A DNA stretch of 44,667 bases from Bradyrhizobiaceae bacterium (lineage in GTDB: Bacteria; Pseudomonadota; Alphaproteobacteria; Rhizobiales; Xanthobacteraceae). The stretch covers positions 1 through 44,667 of the forward strand of contig JAEULX010000146.1 of assembly GCA_016793685.1 (NCBI GenBank), written 5' to 3'. The translations under genes and the position numbers were made by a program. The notes beneath the pieces were generated by a model. The model did no database searches and was not told the origin of the DNA. It saw only the letters and a program-made list of their open reading frames with translations. How positions within the stretch are numbered: position 1 is the stretch's first letter; every line of letters starts with the position of its first letter. Below, in pieces: positions 7,663 to 15,835 of the stretch.

Positions 7663-8302
7663 GAGAACCAATCTCACTAGTGCCAGTGAATAGCTGTATA
7701 CACGTATAATCGTATAGGTGTTTGATTTCCAACGCGGCCTTACCGGCCGGTTCGAACTCCTGGGCCGTTAGCCCGGTTTGCTGCGCGCGAGAGAACGCGA
7801 CACGGTTGTGGATGCGCACCGGAGCTAGGTCAGCACCAAGCTGCGCTATCGCGTCTTCCGTGTCCGCGATCTCGCGACCCTGGACTGGGCAAAACGTCAG
7901 CACTACAGCCGACGGTCTGGCGTAATGGCGAACCAGTTCAAGGGTGCGGGTCATAGCCATGACGTCCAAAACGGCCGGGCGGGTAGGGATCAGTATGAAG
8001 TCGGCATTCTTCGCCGCCTCATAAGCGATGTCCTTTGCAAAGGGCGGCGCATCAATGACCGCGAGTTGACAGCCGGTTTCGGCAGCAGCTTTCAGCACAT
8101 GGCCGAGACGGGCAGGAGGGATCGAGACCACGGCTGGCGTCTGAGCTTCACGCGTATCGTGCCAGAAGGAGGCCGATGCCTGCGGGTCTAGGTCGAAGAC
8201 GGCAGTCAATTTGCCCTCGCTCTCGGCGGCAACCGCGAGCGCGGTGGCAATGGTCGTTTTGCCGACGCCACCCTTCTGACTGATTATCGCGAGCGTTTTC
8301 AT
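7655..8302 (-). CDS. parA: ParA-family partition ATPase
   Basis: This 215-residue ATPase moves plasmid copies apart. It starts directly with MKTLAIISQKGGVGKTT, the deviant Walker A motif of ParA/MinD proteins, followed by AVFDLDPQASAS and VIDAPPF. It lacks the N-terminal DNA-binding domain of type Ia ParA, as expected for type Ib systems paired with a small RHH partner. The frame is open upstream to 8350, but those 16 residues overlap operator-like repeats and are unlike the family. The 3' end carries another TGTATAC (7695-7701) followed by ACGTATAATCGTATAGG-like repeats within the coding sequence. Confidence 0.93.
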   Translation of the reverse strand: MKTLAIISQKGGVGKTTIATALAVAAESEGKLTAVFDLDPQASASFWHDTREAQTPAVVSIPPARLGHVLKAAAETGCQLAVIDAPPFAKDIAYEAAKNADFILIPTRPAVLDVMAMTRTLELVRHYARPSAVVLTFCPVQGREIADTEDAIAQLGADLAPVRIHNRVAFSRAQQTGLTAQEFEPAGKAALEIKHLYDYTCIQLFTGTSEIGSHD

Positions 8303-8307
8303 GTTTA

Positions 8308-8373
8308 TGTGCATACGTGCATAGTTACAGATGTGCATACACATTTGCACGCTAACCTGTATACGTCAATACA
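8308..8373. promoter_or_regulatory. parA promoter/operator repeats
   Basis: TGTGCATAC occurs at 8308-8316 and 8332-8340 (24 bp apart), GTGCATA at 8317-8323, and a TGTAT/ATACA inverted repeat at 8358-8373 that begins with TGTATAC. The same words occur before repA at 7287-7343. The position just before parA fits autoregulation and possibly a centromere. Confidence 0.58.
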
Positions 8374-8382
8374 GAGCTTTAG

Positions 8383-8937
8383 CTAGCGTGTCTGGTGAGT
8401 CGAGCTCAGCGGATGAGGCGGCTCCGGGGGCCTATCCACAAGAAGGACCGAGAGCACGAGCACCGCGAACGTGAAGAGGGCCATGGCAGCGAGGATCATC
8501 CTGGTCCGCCGGCTGGCGTTTCTGATGCAGAGAAGCGCGAGGGTCGGCAGTGGGAGGGCGAGAGCAGCGGCCGTCCACGCCAGCCTGGTAAAAAATCCCG
8601 GATCGGCTTCGGTGCCGTAAGCGCAGGCTTTTCCCTGTTCGGGCTCGCCGGTGTCCGGCGCCCTCGGGACGAACGGGTTCGGACCGAACAGCCGAGCGAT
8701 CCAGACCGAAAGCCCAATCCACATCGCAACGTTGAAGCCAAGATTGACGGCGCTCAGCGCCGACCATGGCCCGTGCAACGACTGCACCAAGCCGTAGGCC
8801 GTAAGGCCCACATAGCCAAGGCCGCATACTGTCGTCGCGATGATGACGGCTCCCCACACAAAGGTAGGGAGCTGGTCGCGAGCGGCCGCGAGGTCTTTTG
8901 CGCGGCTTGCGTCATGGACCAGTCTGAGATGGCTCAT
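8383..8937 (-). CDS. Four-segment membrane protein at the end of the trb operon
   Basis: A 184-residue protein starts inside the trbL stop (ATGA overlap), so it is translated with the secretion operon. Four hydrophobic segments are visible, at about 26-50, 61-83, 113-138 and 146-166. A polar loop between segments 2 and 3 contains CAYGTEADPG. I do not recognise a family. Its position at the end of a leftward trb operon suggests a transfer or pilus accessory role. Confidence 0.7.
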   Translation of the reverse strand: MSHLRLVHDASRAKDLAAARDQLPTFVWGAVIIATTVCGLGYVGLTAYGLVQSLHGPWSALSAVNLGFNVAMWIGLSVWIARLFGPNPFVPRAPDTGEPEQGKACAYGTEADPGFFTRLAWTAAALALPLPTLALLCIRNASRRTRMILAAMALFTFAVLVLSVLLVDRPPEPPHPLSSTHQTR

Positions 8938-9944
8938 GGCGAGGATTTCCTCCCGACCCGTCCCGAACCACGGCTCGATCCGCCGCTGCCGCCGGCGGCG
9001 CTCGCCGCGCGGGTTGCGCCGCCGCCCGAACCTCCACCGGCGCCAAAACCACCCGCTCGGCCGCCTCCGGCGCCGACGCCGGCCGCTCCGCCGGAGACCA
9101 TGGCCGCGCCGCCACGGCCGGCGCCCAGAACGGCGGCGCTGACGAGTGCGGTCACGCCCGTTCCGCCGGGCGAGGCGCGGGCAATCTGCGAGGCCCAGGA
9201 GGACGCCTTCCAGGCGAGAAAGGCGACAAGCCCGACGGTGAGGTCGGCGGCAGCAATCTCAAGCAGCGTCAGAGCTTCGTCCTCACCGGGAACCATGACG
9301 CTTGTCGCCAGCTCGTCGCCGAAGGCCATGATCGCGGAGATGGCGATCAGGCGAACCACGCAAGAGACGATGAACGCCATCGCCTGGTAGCCGATGGAAC
9401 CGAGCCCGGAACGGACAAGCGCGAAGGGGACGACAATGCCGACCGCAGCCGCGCCGATCCAAAACTGAAGGACGGCGGCGGCAACGATGAAGCTTAGCAG
9501 GATGTGAACGACAAAAAGGACCAAGGCCAGAACGACCATGATGAGGTACGGCGCCCAGTTCAGTGGGTTCCATACCGCTCCGCTTACGCCGTGCTCTGCA
9601 ACCCGGATGAACAGATCGTAGCCGCGATGAACGATATCGAGGCCGCTGATGCCGTGGCCCGAGATCAACACGCTGACCTCTTGCGCGGTGTTGTAGGACT
9701 CCTCGACGACCAGGGGCCAGAAGGTGACGGCGCCAACGATAAGGCCGGTCTGCACGATCCATTCGATCACGCCGCCGCTAACGCCTTCGGCGCCCTGTGC
9801 AAGACGGATGCCGAGGGAGAAGAGAAACACGGCGAAGGCGATCGTCAGCGCGAACGGAACCGCCGCCGTCGAGACGACCGTCATTGCCGCTTTGGCCTGG
9901 TTCACCAGCTCAGCGACGATGTTGAGAACGTCCAGTCCTTCCAT
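8934..9944 (-). CDS. trbL: TrbL/VirB6 family inner-membrane channel protein
   Basis: This 336-residue polytopic protein belongs to the inner-membrane complex of the mating channel. At least six hydrophobic segments lie between residues 20 and 250, including LIMVVLALVLFVVHILLSFI. The C-terminus is a glycine/serine/alanine-rich tail (about 255-336), as is common in TrbL proteins. A segment ending WASQIARASPGGTG matches the usual TrbL pattern before the tail. It lies 11 bp after the VirB5-like gene and overlaps the next membrane gene by 4 bp. Confidence 0.85.
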   Translation of the reverse strand: MEGLDVLNIVAELVNQAKAAMTVVSTAAVPFALTIAFAVFLFSLGIRLAQGAEGVSGGVIEWIVQTGLIVGAVTFWPLVVEESYNTAQEVSVLISGHGISGLDIVHRGYDLFIRVAEHGVSGAVWNPLNWAPYLIMVVLALVLFVVHILLSFIVAAAVLQFWIGAAAVGIVVPFALVRSGLGSIGYQAMAFIVSCVVRLIAISAIMAFGDELATSVMVPGEDEALTLLEIAAADLTVGLVAFLAWKASSWASQIARASPGGTGVTALVSAAVLGAGRGGAAMVSGGAAGVGAGGGRAGGFGAGGGSGGGATRAASAAGGSGGSSRGSGRVGRKSSP

Positions 9945-9955
9945 CGGCCTGGCCT

Positions 9956-10723
9956 CTACTGTATCCGTTCCACGGCTTCGGCGACGGCGCCGGTGTCGCC
10001 GATCACGTCCTTCTCGATAAGCGACGATTGATGCTTTTCGTTGGCGTGCAGCAGGTGCATGTCGGCCAGCGTCTGGTTCAGGGCGGTCATCTGCATCGAC
10101 AGCATCCCGAGCCGCGCGTTCGTCGAACCCTGCATCGCCAGCATCGACTGCAACAGCAGGGTTAGGCCTTCGGCGCCGCTGGCGGAGGCCGCTTGCGCCT
10201 TGGCGACAAGCAGGCTCTCGTCGGTCAGCATGTCCGCCTGGGCTTCGGCGACGGTCGCGTTGATGTTCAGCGACTCGTCGGCGCGGGCGCGGATGGCTTC
10301 CGCCTGATAACGCGTCGCCTCGCGCTGATCGATGGGCGTGGCGACGGCCTCGGTCGGATAGCTGGCCTCCATGGCCGGGCCGATCGTTGCCACACGGGTC
10401 ATGGTATCGCCGCCGGCCTTGCCGAGATATTCTAACAGGACGTTGATCATCCCCCAGACCGCCGGCGGGATGGGCACGGGGGCGGCGAGGGTGAAGGCGC
10501 GGATCAAGAGCTTGATCAGGCCCTTGACGTCGCCCTTGTCGAGGTCATCGAACAGATCCTTGAACGGGGCGGCCTCGGCGGCGCCGGCGCCGGCCAGGAC
10601 GCTCCCGCCGGCCACGGCGGCCAGCAGGCCGGCCAATAGCTCGCGCCGGCCGGTCGCGGTGTCCTCGCCGCCGTCTTCGCCGGGCGGGCGCCGTTCTTCG
10701 TCCCCGGCGGTGCCGCCGCTCAC
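9956..10723 (-). CDS. VirB5/TrbJ-like exported protein with Tat-like signal
   Basis: This 255-residue protein is probably exported and may act at the pilus tip or as an adhesin in mating. A polar N-terminus is followed by TGRRELLAGLLAAVAGGSVLAGAGAAEA, which has a twin-arginine and looks more like a Tat than a Sec signal. Cleavage is expected after AEA near residue 51. The mature part is helical and glutamine-rich (NATVAEAQADML, LGMLSMQMTALNQTLADMH), like TrbJ/VirB5 proteins. The start is GTG overlapping the preceding stop (GTGA). The order pilin, VirB5-like, trbL supports the call; direct similarity to TrbJ is weak. Confidence 0.65.
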   Translation of the reverse strand: MSGGTAGDEERRPPGEDGGEDTATGRRELLAGLLAAVAGGSVLAGAGAAEAAPFKDLFDDLDKGDVKGLIKLLIRAFTLAAPVPIPPAVWGMINVLLEYLGKAGGDTMTRVATIGPAMEASYPTEAVATPIDQREATRYQAEAIRARADESLNINATVAEAQADMLTDESLLVAKAQAASASGAEGLTLLLQSMLAMQGSTNARLGMLSMQMTALNQTLADMHLLHANEKHQSSLIEKDVIGDTGAVAEAVERIQ

Positions 10724-11010
10724 GGCGTCGCGCCGAGGATGGTGCCGGGAGCCGCCGCGCCGAGCGCGAGCACCGCGCCGGCGGCGAGGAGCTTGAACGG
10801 AAAGCTGTGGTAGCCGAAGCCGGGGATCAGGTTCGCGCCGGCGAGGGCAATCCCGATGGCGAGCACGGCAGTGCCCAGGGCTTCGGCGGACTCAAGCGGC
10901 TGCTCCGCCAATCGCGTCCAGCCGATCGTCTCGCCACCCGTGGTCATCGCCATCGCCGGCGATGACAGAAGGCTCAGGCTCAGCGCTCCCATCATGGACG
11001 GAAGTTTCAT
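10720..11010 (-). CDS. Second pilin-like (VirB2/TrbC-type) small protein
   Basis: A 96-residue protein has a signal peptide ending SSPAMA (about residue 21) and two hydrophobic segments (about 45-62 and 72-90). This is the layout of VirB2-type pilins. Its start lies inside the 3' end of trbE in another frame, giving an overlap of about 119 bp. A strong ribosome site (GAGGAGAA) 5-6 bases before the ATG makes this start credible. It precedes the VirB5-like gene by a GTGA overlap. Another pilin-like gene sits at the trbC position (13647-14024), so one of the two may be a minor component. Confidence 0.65.
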   Translation of the reverse strand: MKLPSMMGALSLSLLSSPAMAMTTGGETIGWTRLAEQPLESAEALGTAVLAIGIALAGANLIPGFGYHSFPFKLLAAGAVLALGAAAPGTILGATP

Positions 11011-13378
11011 CGCGGTTCTCCTCGGGCTTCAGCCAGCGCTCGCAGAACGGGCGGCCGGGCCGGATGCCGGCCGCCAGGATCGCCTCGGCGCGGGCCAAGT
11101 CCTCGGGCGAGGACGACGCACAAATGGCTTTCGCCTCGCCCGAGAGCTCGATGTTGGCGATCCGGGTGTAGGCGGGGGTGACGATCAGGTACTCCGCCTT
11201 GGCGCGGAGATTGGCCACGGTGTCGATCTGCGCTTCGCTCAGGCCGACGTTGCGAAACAGAGGCCGGTTCAGCGCCCGGCGGGCCTCGGGATGGGCGGTA
11301 AAGATCTTGTTCTTGAGCTGTTCGAGGATCACCGCCGTCTCGTCGGAGACCAGCTCGCGCAGGCTTTGCGTCGCAAGACAGAGCTGCACCTTGCGCGCCC
11401 GGCCGGTGCGGATCAGCTCCAGGACCTGCGCGCGGAACAGGGGGTGCGACAGAGGCTCCCAGGCCTCCTCGATGCAGACCAGCTTGGGGTGTGTGCCGCG
11501 AATGCGTTCGGTGGACACCTGGCGAAAGCAGGCCGCCAGGATCAGCGGCGATTCCGCCATGCCCATGATCTTGCTGTAGTCGATGCACAGCAGCCGCGCC
11601 GAGCCGTAGCCGGCGACCACGCCGTCAAGCAGGAGGCCGAAGGGGCCGCCGACGGTGTAGTGGGCGAGGGCGTCGCGGGCGGCCCGGTGGGCGCCGAGAT
11701 GGGCGCAGGCGGCGCTCAGGGTCCGTTGCGCCTTGTCGAGGTTGCGAAGCGCGCTCAGCGCCTCGACGAGGGCATGATCCAGCTGGGCATCGATGCCGAC
11801 GTTGCGCAAGGCGAGGGCGCCGCAAAGCCAGTCGATGGCCCAGGCAAAGCCTTCGGGGGTGTCGAGGTCGCGAAGAGGCTGGACCCCGATCCCGCCGGAG
11901 CCGAGTTCGAGCCATTGGCTGTCGTCGGAGGCGAGCGTCGCGATCATCGCGGTGCGGCGATGATCGAACAGGGTCTGGGTCGAGCCCGGATAGCGCTGAT
12001 GCTGAAGGACCATCAGCTTCATTGCCGCCGACTTGCCGCCGCCGGTCTGGCCGACAAGCAGCGCGTGGCCGACGTCGTGACCCGGCGAATGCAGCGCGAA
12101 AAACAGCGGGCCCTGGCGGCGCGATTTCGCGACCAGCAAAGCAGGGCCGTCGAGGCGGGCGTCCTCGCGCGTGCCGTCCGTCAGTCCGGTGACGGGCGAG
12201 GCGCGGCCGATCCGTTCGAGCTGCACGAGCGGCCGGCGGGCATTGAGACGTTCGCGGGCGGCATTGCCGGGGATATCGGCAATGGCGCCCGGCGTCTCGT
12301 TGACGGTGGCGACCCGCGAGCGCCAGCCGCGCGCGTTCAGGTGTCCCTGGACGATGCGGGCCTTGTCGTCGGCGAGGGCAGGGTCGGGGTCCCAGACGCG
12401 CAGGGTGACGGTGGCGATGACGAGGCCGTCGCGGGTGTCGGCGATGGATTCTTCGAGCAGGCTGAGGTTGCGCTGGATCGCGGCGATCTCCTTGCGCTCG
12501 GTTTCCTCGACCCGCTTCCAGCCCGTCGCCTCGAACAGGTGGCCGAGCATGCCGTAGCGTTTCGGCGCCCATTCGCTTTTCAGCCGGGCGAGGGACTTGC
12601 GCTGGTCTTCCCGGTCGAGAAAGTGGATGGTCGTGGTCCAGCGGCACTCGAACGGCAGCTCGTGGAAGACCTGGAAGGTCAGCGGAGTGGCCCGGCCGAA
12701 GGTGTGGACCTCGACCGCGCGCACGTGAAGGCCGTCGATGACGAGCGACGGCACCGCCGTCCAGTCGGCTACGGCGAGGTGCTGGGCGAGGAAGGCTTCG
12801 GGGAGATGCGTCGGCACCCGCCGGTAGGTGACGGTTTCGGCCAGATAGGTCGCCAATGCATCGCCTTCGAGGATCGCGACGTTCGGCGATTGATGGGCGA
12901 GTTCCAGAAAAAGCTGGTCGGAGCCGTCGCGAAAGGTCTCCAGGATGACCTGCCTGTCGCGGGGCGACTTGTCCTGGAGGTAGGCGAGGGTGGCGTCGCG
13001 CCCTTGCGGAACCCAATGCGCGGCAACAGTCAGGCGATTGGAGTAGACCGCCCGGCCGTCCTGGAATTCGCTTCGGCGCGAGCGGTCCGTCAAAAGGGCG
13101 GCGTGGTTTCCGCCGAAGTCCGACGGCGGCAGGTAGCCGCGATCCTGCCGCCGCCACTGATCGATCCAGACGCTCCAGCCGTTGCCGAGCTGGCTCAGCG
13201 CGGCGGTCACCGCCGCGTGGTGCGACACCGACTCTTCCGCCGAGGCCGTTTCGAGATCGGGCGGCACGACCTCGACCACTGCCATCAGCCCGCCGGTGGC
13301 AGTGAAGACGATGGACCGGTCGCGGGTCCAGAGCCAGTCGAGGCAGTCGGAGATGTGCTTCGGCCTGTTGAAGATCAT
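10892..13378 (-). CDS. trbE: TrbE/VirB4 family secretion ATPase
   Basis: This 828-residue ATPase powers pilus assembly and transfer at the inner membrane. The CagE/VirB4 N-terminal domain is followed by Walker A VGQTGGGKSAAMK near residue 450 and Walker B KLVCIEEAWEPL. The motif LCLATQSLREL is also typical. The start ATG at 13378 overlaps the trbD stop (ATGA); an upstream opening to 13429 is ignored. The last 40 or so residues are polar and coincide with the start of the pilin-like gene in another frame, so this tail may not be constrained in TrbE. Confidence 0.95.
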   Translation of the reverse strand: MIFNRPKHISDCLDWLWTRDRSIVFTATGGLMAVVEVVPPDLETASAEESVSHHAAVTAALSQLGNGWSVWIDQWRRQDRGYLPPSDFGGNHAALLTDRSRRSEFQDGRAVYSNRLTVAAHWVPQGRDATLAYLQDKSPRDRQVILETFRDGSDQLFLELAHQSPNVAILEGDALATYLAETVTYRRVPTHLPEAFLAQHLAVADWTAVPSLVIDGLHVRAVEVHTFGRATPLTFQVFHELPFECRWTTTIHFLDREDQRKSLARLKSEWAPKRYGMLGHLFEATGWKRVEETERKEIAAIQRNLSLLEESIADTRDGLVIATVTLRVWDPDPALADDKARIVQGHLNARGWRSRVATVNETPGAIADIPGNAARERLNARRPLVQLERIGRASPVTGLTDGTREDARLDGPALLVAKSRRQGPLFFALHSPGHDVGHALLVGQTGGGKSAAMKLMVLQHQRYPGSTQTLFDHRRTAMIATLASDDSQWLELGSGGIGVQPLRDLDTPEGFAWAIDWLCGALALRNVGIDAQLDHALVEALSALRNLDKAQRTLSAACAHLGAHRAARDALAHYTVGGPFGLLLDGVVAGYGSARLLCIDYSKIMGMAESPLILAACFRQVSTERIRGTHPKLVCIEEAWEPLSHPLFRAQVLELIRTGRARKVQLCLATQSLRELVSDETAVILEQLKNKIFTAHPEARRALNRPLFRNVGLSEAQIDTVANLRAKAEYLIVTPAYTRIANIELSGEAKAICASSSPEDLARAEAILAAGIRPGRPFCERWLKPEENRDETSVHDGSAEPEPSVIAGDGDDHGWRDDRLDAIGGAAA

Positions 13379-13650
13379 CCGGCGTCCAATCGTCCGGGAT
13401 AACGGGCAGCAACCATCATCACCTCCCACAGCCAGGGATCATGACGGGTCAGGGCCGCGCCCAGGGCCCAGAACGACGTCACGGTGACGATGGCGGCGGC
13501 CCACCAGTTGGCGAGGAGCGACATCGACATGGCGGCCAGGATCAGGCCGCCGGCGGCGGGGTAGGGGAGGCCGAGGATGAGCGGCCGTTGGCCGAGCCCC
13601 GGCGTCTCCGGGAGCGTCCATCCCTGAACGTCCTCGACAGGTTCGCTCAT
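13375..13650 (-). CDS. trbD: TrbD/VirB3 family membrane protein
   Basis: This 91-residue inner-membrane protein works with the VirB4-type ATPase. The segment LGLPYPAAGGLILAAMSMSLLANWWAAAIVTVTSFW forms two adjacent membrane helices, as in VirB3. The C-terminal HDPWLWEVMM matches the VirB3/TrbD pattern. It overlaps trbC upstream and trbE downstream by 4 bp each, giving the standard trbC-trbD-trbE order. Confidence 0.87.
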   Translation of the reverse strand: MSEPVEDVQGWTLPETPGLGQRPLILGLPYPAAGGLILAAMSMSLLANWWAAAIVTVTSFWALGAALTRHDPWLWEVMMVAARYPGRLDAG

Positions 13651-14024
13651 CCCAAGAGTCCGTGCAGGAGGTGGACGATGCCGCTGGCCGCGACGTCCGG
13701 CACATAGCCCGAGAGATCGCCGCCGCCGGCTCCGCCGCCGAACAACGCCGGGGCGCCGTCGTAGGCGTTGGTGATCACCGCGCCGCCGACGGCGGTCGCG
13801 ACGCCGGTCCCGACCGCCATCGACCAGCTGTGGGTGATGATTCCGGCGCCGGCCACGGCGATGCCGCAGACGGCGGCGGGAACGCCGACGCTGGTCAGCG
13901 ACGCGGCCCAGTTGTCGCTGGCGTCATAGATGCCGAGCATGTCGCCGGCGTGGGCCAGCGTCGTGGCGAGCAAGGTGAGCACGATCGCAAGAAAGCAGCG
14001 ATTGACTATTATTTCACTGGTCAT
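13647..14024 (-). CDS. trbC: TrbC/VirB2-type conjugative pilin precursor
   Basis: A 125-residue prepilin. A signal peptide (FLAIVLTLLATTLAHA, cleavage near residue 26) is followed by hydrophobic stretches at about 46-62 and 68-85. A glycine-rich tail (LFGGGAGGGD) then follows; it is unusually long for a TrbC and may be removed on maturation. The ATG at 14024 has an AAGGGAC ribosome site; the longer frame to 14243 crosses the divergent promoter region. A TraF-type peptidase at 17477 could process or cyclise it, as in RP4. Confidence 0.72.
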   Translation of the reverse strand: MTSEIIVNRCFLAIVLTLLATTLAHAGDMLGIYDASDNWAASLTSVGVPAAVCGIAVAGAGIITHSWSMAVGTGVATAVGGAVITNAYDGAPALFGGGAGGGDLSGYVPDVAASGIVHLLHGLLG

Positions 14025-14242
14025 CGGGGTCGTCCCTTTTTGACAGATCAATGGCAAGATTCGAAGGTTAAAATCAGTTCTAGCGGAGTGCAACACAGTT
14101 GTGGCAGCATCACCGCCGAAAAATCTCTCCTCCGCACGCGGCGAAAACCGACCGGGCCGGCCGGGGCGAGAATCCAAGACGTTTGCCTGGAGGGCGACCC
14201 TGACAACGCTCCGGCCCTTCAGGCGGGAAGGGATGGCGAACA
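14025..14242. promoter_or_regulatory. Divergent promoter region trbC / trbF
   Basis: These 218 bases separate the leftward trbC-D-E operon from the rightward trbF-G-I operon, so both promoters must lie here. The stretch 14038-14085 is the least GC-rich part and contains TTGACA, but I see no well-spaced -10 element. No strong operator palindrome was found. Confidence 0.4.
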
Positions 14243-14923
14243 ATGAGGAAGGACGAGCAGAAGACCCTGATGGCCTCGCGCGAGGCGTTGTGGCGGGCGA
14301 TCGGGGTGAGTCGACGGATCATCTGGACGACGCACTTCGCCTGCGCGGCGCTGGCTGTCGGGATCATCGCCCAAGGCGTCGAGCGGTGGTCGAATGCGCG
14401 GGCGTGCGAGAACAAGGTCTCGGTGATCGAAATCCCGGAATCCGGGCTGCCGAGCCACGTTCTGACCCGCTACGAAGAGTGGGTCCCGTCTGACGGGGTG
14501 TGGATCGCGGCGGCGCGCGAGTGGGTCTGGCTGGTGCGGTCACGCTCCAGCGATGTCGGCACCGAGCGCTACCAGGTCCGCCAGCTGGCGGCGACGACCG
14601 CGCAGGACCTGTGGCTGTCTGTCGATGCCTGGCGCAAGGAACAGGCCGGGGCCCTGAGCAAATCGAGCGCCGAGGTGGAGATCGTCGAGGCGACGATCGT
14701 CGATCGGGCGAGGCCCGATCGCGCGACCGCGCACGTGACCTGGCGTGAGCGGATCTTGGGCGAAAACGGTCCCGGCCCCTGGACCAGCCAGGGCGGGACG
14801 ATCACGCTGGCCAAGTCGAAGCCGCAGACCGTCGAGGAAGTAGAGAAGAGTCCAACCGGCCTGTTGACTGTTGCATTTTCGCACACGGCTTTGCCGGCCG
14901 ACTCCGAAGTGAGCCGGCGATGA
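14243..14923 (+). CDS. trbF: TrbF/VirB8 family assembly protein
   Basis: This 226-residue protein has a single N-terminal membrane anchor (about 26-46, WTTHFACAALAVGIIAQGVE) and a periplasmic NTF2-like domain, the VirB8 layout. The segments WVWLVRSRSSDVG and VTWRERI fit the TrbF subgroup. It nucleates assembly of the channel with VirB9/VirB10-type partners, whose genes follow at once. A GGGAAGGG ribosome site precedes the ATG, and the stop overlaps trbG by 4 bp. Confidence 0.87.
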   Translation: MRKDEQKTLMASREALWRAIGVSRRIIWTTHFACAALAVGIIAQGVERWSNARACENKVSVIEIPESGLPSHVLTRYEEWVPSDGVWIAAAREWVWLVRSRSSDVGTERYQVRQLAATTAQDLWLSVDAWRKEQAGALSKSSAEVEIVEATIVDRARPDRATAHVTWRERILGENGPGPWTSQGGTITLAKSKPQTVEEVEKSPTGLLTVAFSHTALPADSEVSRR

Positions 14924-15831
14924 CGGCGGCCTGGAAACGCACGCTCGCCCTGTTGGCGCTGGGCGCCGCCGGGTGCGGCACGAACTCGGGGCTCGAAACG
15001 ACGCCGACCTACACGCCGTTGGTGCCGGCGCAGCGCACGCCGGCACCAACGGCCGGCTCTCCCCTTGCACTGAAGCCCGAACCCATCCAGACGCCGCGGC
15101 CGTTCAGGCGCGAGGAGATCCAGGGCAATACCTGGGTTATCGCCGACTGGAACCCGCGCAGCGTCTACCAGATCCCGGTGGCGCCCCTGGAGCCGACGAT
15201 TCTCCTCCTGCCGGCCGGCGAGAGCCTGACATCGGGCATTGTTGGCTCGTCCGACGACCTCAGCGTCCACGCCGGCGCAACGGGGCAGCGGGCGACCGTA
15301 GCGCTCATGCCGAACTGCGCGCCGCCCGGCTCGAAACGATTCGGAGCGGATGCCGCGAAGCCGCTCGTTCCGTGCATGAGCCGCAACCTCCAGGCCGCAG
15401 TAATCACCGATGGCGGCGTCTACACCCTCCAGCTTCAGGTCCACGATTGGCGCGGGATGCCCGTCGTCGAGATCAACCACGCGCCCCCGGCGCGCACCGA
15501 ACAGCGCGCGGCTCAGGCTCCGGCTGCCGTCGGCGAGCGCGAACCGCTGAGCGTCAAGACCAAGTCGGAGCCGCCGGCGCCGTGGATGCCCACGGACGTC
15601 TGGGCGGACGCGGAGAAGATGGTGGTCGCGTTCGCCGCGCCGCCGCCGACGCTGCCCGAGGTGTTCGCCGGCAAGAAGGGCGAGCAGACGGTCTCCTACC
15701 AGGTCCTCGAAACCGATAACGGGCTCTACCTCGTGACGAATCGCCGCGTCACCGAAGCCGAGCTGCGGCTTGGCGAAGAGGTCGTTCGCATCGGCGGCAA
15801 CGACAGGAGCAAGGCCAGGGACAAGGATTAA
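14920..15831 (+). CDS. trbG: TrbG/VirB9 family outer-membrane-complex lipoprotein
   Basis: This 303-residue protein belongs to the outer-membrane core complex. The N-terminus LLALGAAGC is a lipoprotein signal with the lipid-attached cysteine near residue 19. That could make up for the absence of a separate VirB7-like lipoprotein here. The segment GNTWVIADWNPRSVYQI and the C-terminal VFAGKKGEQTVSYQVLE-like stretch fit TrbG/VirB9, including YLVTNRRVTEAELRLG. It lies between trbF (ATGA overlap) and trbI (4-bp gap). Confidence 0.87.
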   Translation: MTAAWKRTLALLALGAAGCGTNSGLETTPTYTPLVPAQRTPAPTAGSPLALKPEPIQTPRPFRREEIQGNTWVIADWNPRSVYQIPVAPLEPTILLLPAGESLTSGIVGSSDDLSVHAGATGQRATVALMPNCAPPGSKRFGADAAKPLVPCMSRNLQAAVITDGGVYTLQLQVHDWRGMPVVEINHAPPARTEQRAAQAPAAVGEREPLSVKTKSEPPAPWMPTDVWADAEKMVVAFAAPPPTLPEVFAGKKGEQTVSYQVLETDNGLYLVTNRRVTEAELRLGEEVVRIGGNDRSKARDKD

Positions 15832-15835
15832 CGCC

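Noticed and set aside
10856..13402. 848-codon plus-strand frame opposite trbE
   Set aside because: It is the antisense of a clear VirB4-type ATPase; high GC content keeps the opposite frame open.
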